Source of the DNA: Sinohyriopsis cumingii
Lineage: Eukaryota > Mollusca > Bivalvia > Unionida > Unionidae
Length of the DNA: 64,000 nt
Direction of reading: 5' to 3'
Assembly (NCBI GenBank): GCA_028554795.2
Contig: CM068831.1
Span: forward strand, 67,741,982-67,805,981
The notes under the pieces were generated by a model. The model was not told the DNA's origin, made no database searches, and worked only from the letters and a program-made list of their open reading frames with translations. Below are positions 58,925-64,000 of the stretch, piece by piece (the stretch's first letter is position 1; the number at the start of each line of letters is the position of its first letter). Made by a program: the position numbers and the translations under genes.

Positions 58925-60235
58925 TACAATGACCATACTGAACAGTGGATCAGTGTCAATTTTGCAAACCTGAAAGAAATTTATGTATTAATACTTGTTA
59001 TCAAAGTCTTAAAAGTCTTTTTTTAAATTATCTTTTTTATAAAAAAAAATATTTTAGTAACAGTGACCATATTTGATAGTGGGTCAGCATCACTGTCATA
59101 GATGTAACACACTTTTAAGCCACATGTCAAATTTGATTAACTTTTCTTCATCAGTGTTTGAAAAGTTGTCTAATGGTTTTTCTGCTTTAGGCTTTAGTAA
59201 TAGTTATCATATCTGAAGGAGGATAAGCACAATTTGTACAAAAATGTAAAAGCCAAGATGTGCTCTATCCCATCTGGTCAAATTCTGCTGAGGTGTTTAT
59301 GAATTGTTGTGCATCTGTGTTCTGTTTTCAGTAATGGTGTCCATATTTGAAGGCAGATCAGTTGAATTGGTAAAAAACATTGAAAGAACATCCTGCCTGG
59401 AAGCTATCTTGCAATTTTGGATACATTCTGTTGAGCTGGTTTTGAAAACTTAGTGTTTAAAGGTTTACTTATTTTTGGTAAAATGTGCCATATTTAATAG
59501 CAGATATGCATAATTTGTACAAAATCCGAAAGGCATTTATTCCAGGATGCTATTTGCCAAATTTGGTACCTGAGAAAAGTTTGAGAATAGCAAATGGCAA
59601 TGGATGGATAACACACATTGGATGAGGCATGCCTAATGCAAGAAAGTCATTTTGTTCATAATGATGGTCATCTCTAAAGGTAGATCAACCTTAACTGACT
59701 TTGTGTCAGTATGCTTTGTCAATTATGGTAAAATCCTATAAAACAGTTAATGAGAACCAATTTAAAGTTTTTATTTCATTAACAGTGTCCATGTGTTAGA
59801 AGATTGAAATCAGCTGTAAACCCACACATCCCCGGCCAAAAAAAAAAACCTCACTACCATCAGGCATTCAAGTCAGGATCCTGTCTGTCAAATTTGGTAA
59901 ATTCTATTTAGTAGTTTCTGAGAGAAAATAAAGTAATTTAAATAAGGGTTTTCTTTATTTAGTAATGATGGCCATATCTGATGGCATATTTTTTTTGTAC
60001 AAATCTGAAAGGTCTTCATGCCAGGATGATCAAATTTGGTTCAATTCTGTTCAGCGAAGAAACTGCTTAAAGGTTTTTCTATTGTTTGATAATGCTAGTT
60101 ACATTTGATGGAAAATGGTCATCATTTATACCAACCTGAAAAGTCTTTATAACAGGACATACTCTGCCACAATTGGTTGAAATTGTTCCATTGTTTTTAA
60201 AAGCTAAAAAGAACAACTGTTGGCAGATGATAGAT
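58925..60235 (+). repeat. Degenerate tandem array, about 9 units of 120-180 bp
   Basis: A theme of TGGCCATATTTGA, GGCAGATCA, AATTTGTACAAA, CTGAAAGGC, CCAGGATG, CCAAATTTGGT, AATTCTGTT and TTAAAGGTTTTTC recurs near 58,929, 59,063, 59,202, 59,337, 59,485, 59,665, 59,787, 59,968 and 60,096. Copies are diverged and not coding. It lies inside the TBC1D23 intron. Confidence 0.75.
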
Positions 60236-60744
60236 TAACAGGACAGGTGAACTAGCAAGTCCATGATCAAAGCAACAATGGAAAAACATTAACCAAAACT
60301 TGAACAAGCTGTTGACACTGCAGTCTTCAGCACCAGAATGTTGCTGCTTACTTTGTGTGGGATCAACTAAAATGGTTTCAAGAAATTTGTACCTTTTTCC
60401 TACCTACCATATAGTCAAATTAATAAATAAGTTCAAGATTTATCACCTGCAACTTACTTACAATATTGATAAGCTTAATCAGTTTACTAAATTAAGATAA
60501 AAACAGAAGTGCTGCTAAAAGCAAGACGTGCCATTAACATAAGTTTTGTTGATTTAATGTACTTTCTGAAAGACATGTCAAGTGCATATAGTTCCAACAG
60601 CACTCCAGTACTGCAGTATATGTTGAGTACATATGAAATGGCATGTTTATAGTTCTCAAAAATGTACTCCAGCACTGCAGGATGTGTTCAGTGACTATGA
60701 AATGACATGTACATAATTCTAACTGTACTCTAGTACTGCAATAT

Positions 60745-60830
60745 AAGTATATATAAAAATTATACTAATAGCTGCCTTGCTAGGCACTCAGCATAAAAAG
60801 GTCAATGCTAGGAAGAGGTCAGTGCTAGGA
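60745..60830 (+). mobile_element. SINE family 1, body fragment
   Basis: ACTAATAGCTGCCTTGCTAG, GCACTCAGCAT, then AGGTCAGTGCTAGGACTGAG match the body at 45,885-45,945. The head is missing. A 24-base stretch is locally doubled (GGTCAATGCTAGGAAGAGGT beside GGTCAGTGCTAGGACTG). Confidence 0.65.
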
Positions 60831-61556
60831 CTGAGTACGTATGAAATGACATGTACATAGTTCCAACAATTCTTGAAGGTCAAACATTAGCCATATGGGA
60901 ATTGTTCCTGACCTAAAATTTCCTAAGAACTGAGATGTCATCTTTAACAGACAAGTTATCCAGAGAGATGATGGTAAAATACCCTGCAACTTCCCTTGGG
61001 GGGGATACAAATAAATCCAAATGGGACATGAAATTAAAATAAAGATTTAATTACTGTGATTTCTCTGTTATTTAAAGGGTACACAATTATCAAGACAGAT
61101 TGAGCAAATTATGCATCTGTAAAGACATTCCCCAATCCATAACCATAAGTACCCCAAATATTTGTCCCTCAAAATCATTATAAAAAATATTAAACAAAAT
61201 CTGATGTATTCACAGCATTTAGGATCAATTTCTAGTACCAAAATTGTATAAACTGTTACCTTCAAACACATATAGCTTCATAATTCAATAATTGTGCTCC
61301 CTGCATTTAATTTGGCATGGTTCCAAAGAATAGTATCTTTGTATGCTGGGTTTAGAACACCTGTTGCCAGAGTAAACTGTGATGATTTCAAATTTTTCTA
61401 AGCAAGAAATATTCATCTTACTTTCCGAAATTTTGAATAAAATATGAAGGACATTTTATATTTATGCAATTGCATTAAAAATTTCAATTCCATGCAATCA
61501 TAACATTTTCTACATTTGTTCAGCCATTGTCTGGTGATAATAAGTATTGCCCTTAC

Positions 61557-61695
61557 CTTGGAAACATGTAACGATTTTCAGCCACTTCCCTACAATGGCA
61601 AGAGTACACAACATCAGGTTTGTTAAGCCAGGTTTCTAGGCTCACCACCTCCCTTCTCTCATCATCTGAAGACTGCACAATGCTCTCATCATCAG
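61557..61695 (-). CDS. TBC1D23: TBC1D23, penultimate coding exon
   Basis: 139 nt between acceptor ATGTAATTACAG and donor CCAAG/GTAAGG. It reads DDESIVQSSDDERREVVSLE, then TWLNKPDVVYSCHCREVAE and NRYMFP, with partial codons at both ends (entry phase 1, exit phase 2). In vertebrate TBC1D23 a Ser-Asp-rich linker is followed by EVV.LE.W.NKPDV and a short link into the C-terminal PH-like domain, so the content fits. The exit phase joins exactly to the exon at 57,321, giving an intron of 4,235 bp that contains the 32-bp repeat, the orphan cassette and the degenerate array. Upstream exons (TBC and rhodanese domains) are not seen before the window end. Confidence 0.85.
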
Positions 61696-61844
61696 CTGTA
61701 ATTACATCATATCTATAGTTGTACTTTGTTATAACATGGCTCATGGGAGCCATGAGAATGGAGTGTTTTTGCAATCATATAATATTCTTAAACCAAATAG
61801 GTCATAATCACAAATAATAAAATGTATATACATTTTAATACAGG

Positions 61845-62055
61845 GACCCTGGGTGGCCATGTGATCTAAGGCATGTGCTTTTAAAGGTCACTCACACATC
61901 TCACCTGTCTCTGCATGAATTCAAGCTTCTGCTTGACCAATACAGGTACGTGAAAAAGCGTACCACTATCTTCCAATGGGTTGGTGTTTCTTCATCCACC
62001 CAATATACTGGCCACCATGCATAGCCTATCATAACCTGAAAAATGGCATTAAATG
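61845..62055 (+). mobile_element. SINE family 2, plus-strand copy
   Basis: Begins CCTGGGTGGCCATGTGATCT with AAGGC (class II tRNA-like head), has GCATGAATTCAAGCTTCTG at the B-box position, a body with GGTACGTGAAAAAGCG and TTGGTGTTTCTTC, and ends ACCTGAAAAATGGCATTAAA. It is more decayed than the copy at 52,814-53,064. It lies in a TBC1D23 intron. Confidence 0.65.
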
Positions 62056-62435
62056 AATACAGCCATACTTTAAGTTTCCAATACTATAACTAGTAACCAC
62101 AGTAAAAATTAAGCTTCTGGCAAAACAGATTCTTTTTTTTGCTGTTTTAACAAGTTTGCATATTGTAGTTCAATCAATATTAGAGACTAGTTTCATTTCC
62201 CAGCATACTATGCAAATTACTTTTAAAAATATTCCAAAGTTCATGACTCTACCATGAACTGGGGTGGACATATCAATGATTTTGGTTGTTTGTGTACCGA
62301 AAGCCAACCTGACTTCCTCACTAGAACTAACAAAGACTAGCTGTGTAGAAAAGATGCTTGCAACAAAATGTGTGTGTTACCACACTTACGATTCCCTTAT
62401 AAGTCAAGTCAAACTCCAAAATAACCCAGGGCTGC

Positions 62436-62545
62436 AGTCACAAATGTGCCAGCAGATCTGGGTCTATGCAGCTTTCAGGAGTAATCAGTTGAACAAAACA
62501 ACACAGATTCAGATCTGCTGGCACATTATACGTGAGTATGTATGT
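62436..62545 (+). repeat. AGATCTGC palindromic element, inner part
   Basis: AATGTGCCAGCAGATCTGGG(TCTATG) and CAGATTCAGATCTGCTGGCA(CATTATA) face each other around a core CAGGAGTAATCAGTTG, which is the reverse complement of the core in the other copies. Only the two inner hairpin arms remain. Confidence 0.7.
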
Positions 62546-62559
62546 TACAACATTAGTTT

Positions 62560-63100
62560 CCGTTTTAAAATCCATGGTCGACATAATATAATTATTCCCA
62601 TTTTCTCCACCACACCAGCCATCTTGACCCTGGATTGAATACTGCAGTCAAGGCTGTAATGTAATGGAGTATGTTATTTATATATTTTTTAAACACAGTA
62701 CATGAAGAATCTAATTATATGAAACTGCTTTATCCTCTGATGTTATTAAAAGATGTAAACTGAAAGAATTTCAGTATCAATGACAGAACTAAATTTAGTC
62801 AATTTAGTGGGGTCCATTACCATACCACCATTATATATGAGGCCACAGTACACTCTGGGAAATAAAAATATGGAACAAGATTAATTTTTTTTTAAATAAC
62901 AGAATACAATGAACATCTGTTAATCTAACTAAATCCATATTCCTTGTCAATTTGAATGACATGGATAGGCACACAAGTTTCCTGGGTTTCAGTGTATCTG
63001 CAAAATCAATCAGAAATAAAACTCAATGACCTTAACCTCTGGTTATGGAATGTGATCTTGAGCTAACCTTAATGTACAGAAACCAGATTTAAAACAACCA
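62560..63100. other. No feature seen
   Basis: AT-rich; presumed TBC1D23 intron. Confidence 0.4.
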
Positions 63101-63109
63101 TTACCTATT

Positions 63110-63975
63110 ATCTTTAGATTCAAGAATACGGATGTTTCTTTATTATCCTAAGTGCAAGCCATCCACAAAGTATGGCCAAGAAAGAACTTATAATAAAACA
63201 AAGGTTTTTTCTGCAAAACCCAGTTTGATTTACTTCACAATGGCCTTGACCTTTGACTTCAAAATCAGTAGACCTTTTCCATACCTGATATGCAAGCCCT
63301 CTACAAACTCTGGTCAAGGTATGTGGTCTAGAACTAAAGAACTAGTTACAAAGCCAAAACTATTTCCCTCTCAAAGCACAGTGACCTTGACCCTTAGACT
63401 TGCAAATACATTGCAGAAAATGAATAAAGAATAAATGAAGATAACTCTAGAAGTACAAAGCTTCATAATGATTCATCCCAAGTGTGAACAAAATCCATCA
63501 AGAGGTTTATGATATATAAGCAAATTAAAAAACCGTAATGCAATATTTCTATGACTGAACCTTGGCCCTAAAGTCAGAGGGGCAAGCAGGTATGCTGCAG
63601 AGTGAGTCTTAGATTCACAACGATTCAATGAAACTGTGATGAGAATTAATCAAGAGGTTTAGGAAACACATGCAAATGCAAAACTTAAATCAAAATCATA
63701 ATAAACTGTTGCTTACAGTCACCATCAGAAACATGAAAGCTATGTCTTGCTTTTCCACTAACATGGGCTAGGCAAAAATAGTGATAGTTCTTACATTGCT
63801 GATCAGACAATGCCCATTCCTTTGCAAACCACACAGTCTATTTCTCATACAACAACATACCATACAGCAGAATACCAAATTTCATGATGATACCTCTAAC
63901 AGTTAATGAGATCTGTAAGCGTAAATACAATTTTCACACTTGGGGAGATAACTCTAAAAGTACTAGCCTGACAAA
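63110..63975 (+). repeat. Degenerate tandem arrays, units of about 170-190 bp
   Basis: The first part (63,110-63,430) repeats ATCCTAAGTGCAAGCC(AT/CT)C, TATGGCCAAG, AACTTATAA, AAACAAAGG and TGGCCTTGACCTTTGAC about twice. The second part (63,430-63,975) repeats CATAATGATTCATCC, AAAATCCATCAAGAGGTTTA, GCAAAT and CTGTTGC as in 55,330-55,870. Open frames here are not convincing. Confidence 0.6.
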
Positions 63976-64000
63976 GCCAAAATCTTGTATTGGACACAAA

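Noticed and set aside
62264..62638. 124-codon plus-strand frame
   Set aside because: It runs through the palindromic AGATCTGC element and lies in a TBC1D23 intron on the opposite strand; no protein words.

Overview
The window is AT-rich, repeat-dense, gene-poor animal nuclear DNA. It shows split exons with GT-AG introns, a secreted fibrinogen-domain protein, many microsatellites and minisatellites, tRNA-derived SINEs, broken LINEs and a remnant of a Maverick/adintovirus-type element. The repeat style (tandem arrays of 120-190 bp degenerate units, SINE ends carrying a GGGTTTAACGCC-type motif, small palindromic elements) suggests a lophotrochozoan, most likely a bivalve mollusc. That is inference; no species marker is visible. 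All similarity statements are by eye, without a database search.

Layout. 1-2.5 kb: start of a repeat block, then a decayed multi-exon transposase-like gene. 2.5-7.3 kb: AT-rich DNA without recognisable genes. 7.3-10.1 kb: a block with a broken LINE reverse-transcriptase 3' half, repeated at 18.05-20.9 kb. 11.28-12.07 kb: an intact single-exon fibrinogen-related (FReD) protein, the only clearly complete gene. 12.1-17.1 kb: mostly unannotated. 20.9-27.5 kb: an old tandem duplication of about 3 kb. 27.9-28.2 kb: a very regular 31-bp minisatellite. 30-31.6 kb: 82-bp repeats and a degenerate array. 32.2-39.2 kb: a second multi-copy block with two 63-bp arrays, interrupted by a LINE reverse-transcriptase piece (minus) and a LINE endonuclease piece (plus). 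41.5-45.5 kb: remnant with packaging ATPase, phospholipase A2-like protein, DDE integrase and family-B DNA polymerase. 45.8-46 kb: a SINE. 49.5-50.8 kb: minus-strand coding-like exons with several frame breaks, gene not identified. 57.0-61.7 kb: the last two exons of TBC1D23 on the minus strand; its 5' exons would lie beyond 64 kb or go unrecognised. 58.9-60.2 kb and 63.1-64 kb: degenerate tandem arrays in introns.

The genes do not form a pathway: one secreted lectin-like gene, the 3' end of an endosome-to-Golgi trafficking gene, one unidentified damaged gene, and mobile-element debris. The items most worth following are the ATPase/PLA2/integrase/polymerase remnant, a palindrome family built on an AGATCTGC hairpin around a TGATTACTC core, the two 63-bp arrays with long open frames, and an orphan 90-nt cassette inside the TBC1D23 intron.
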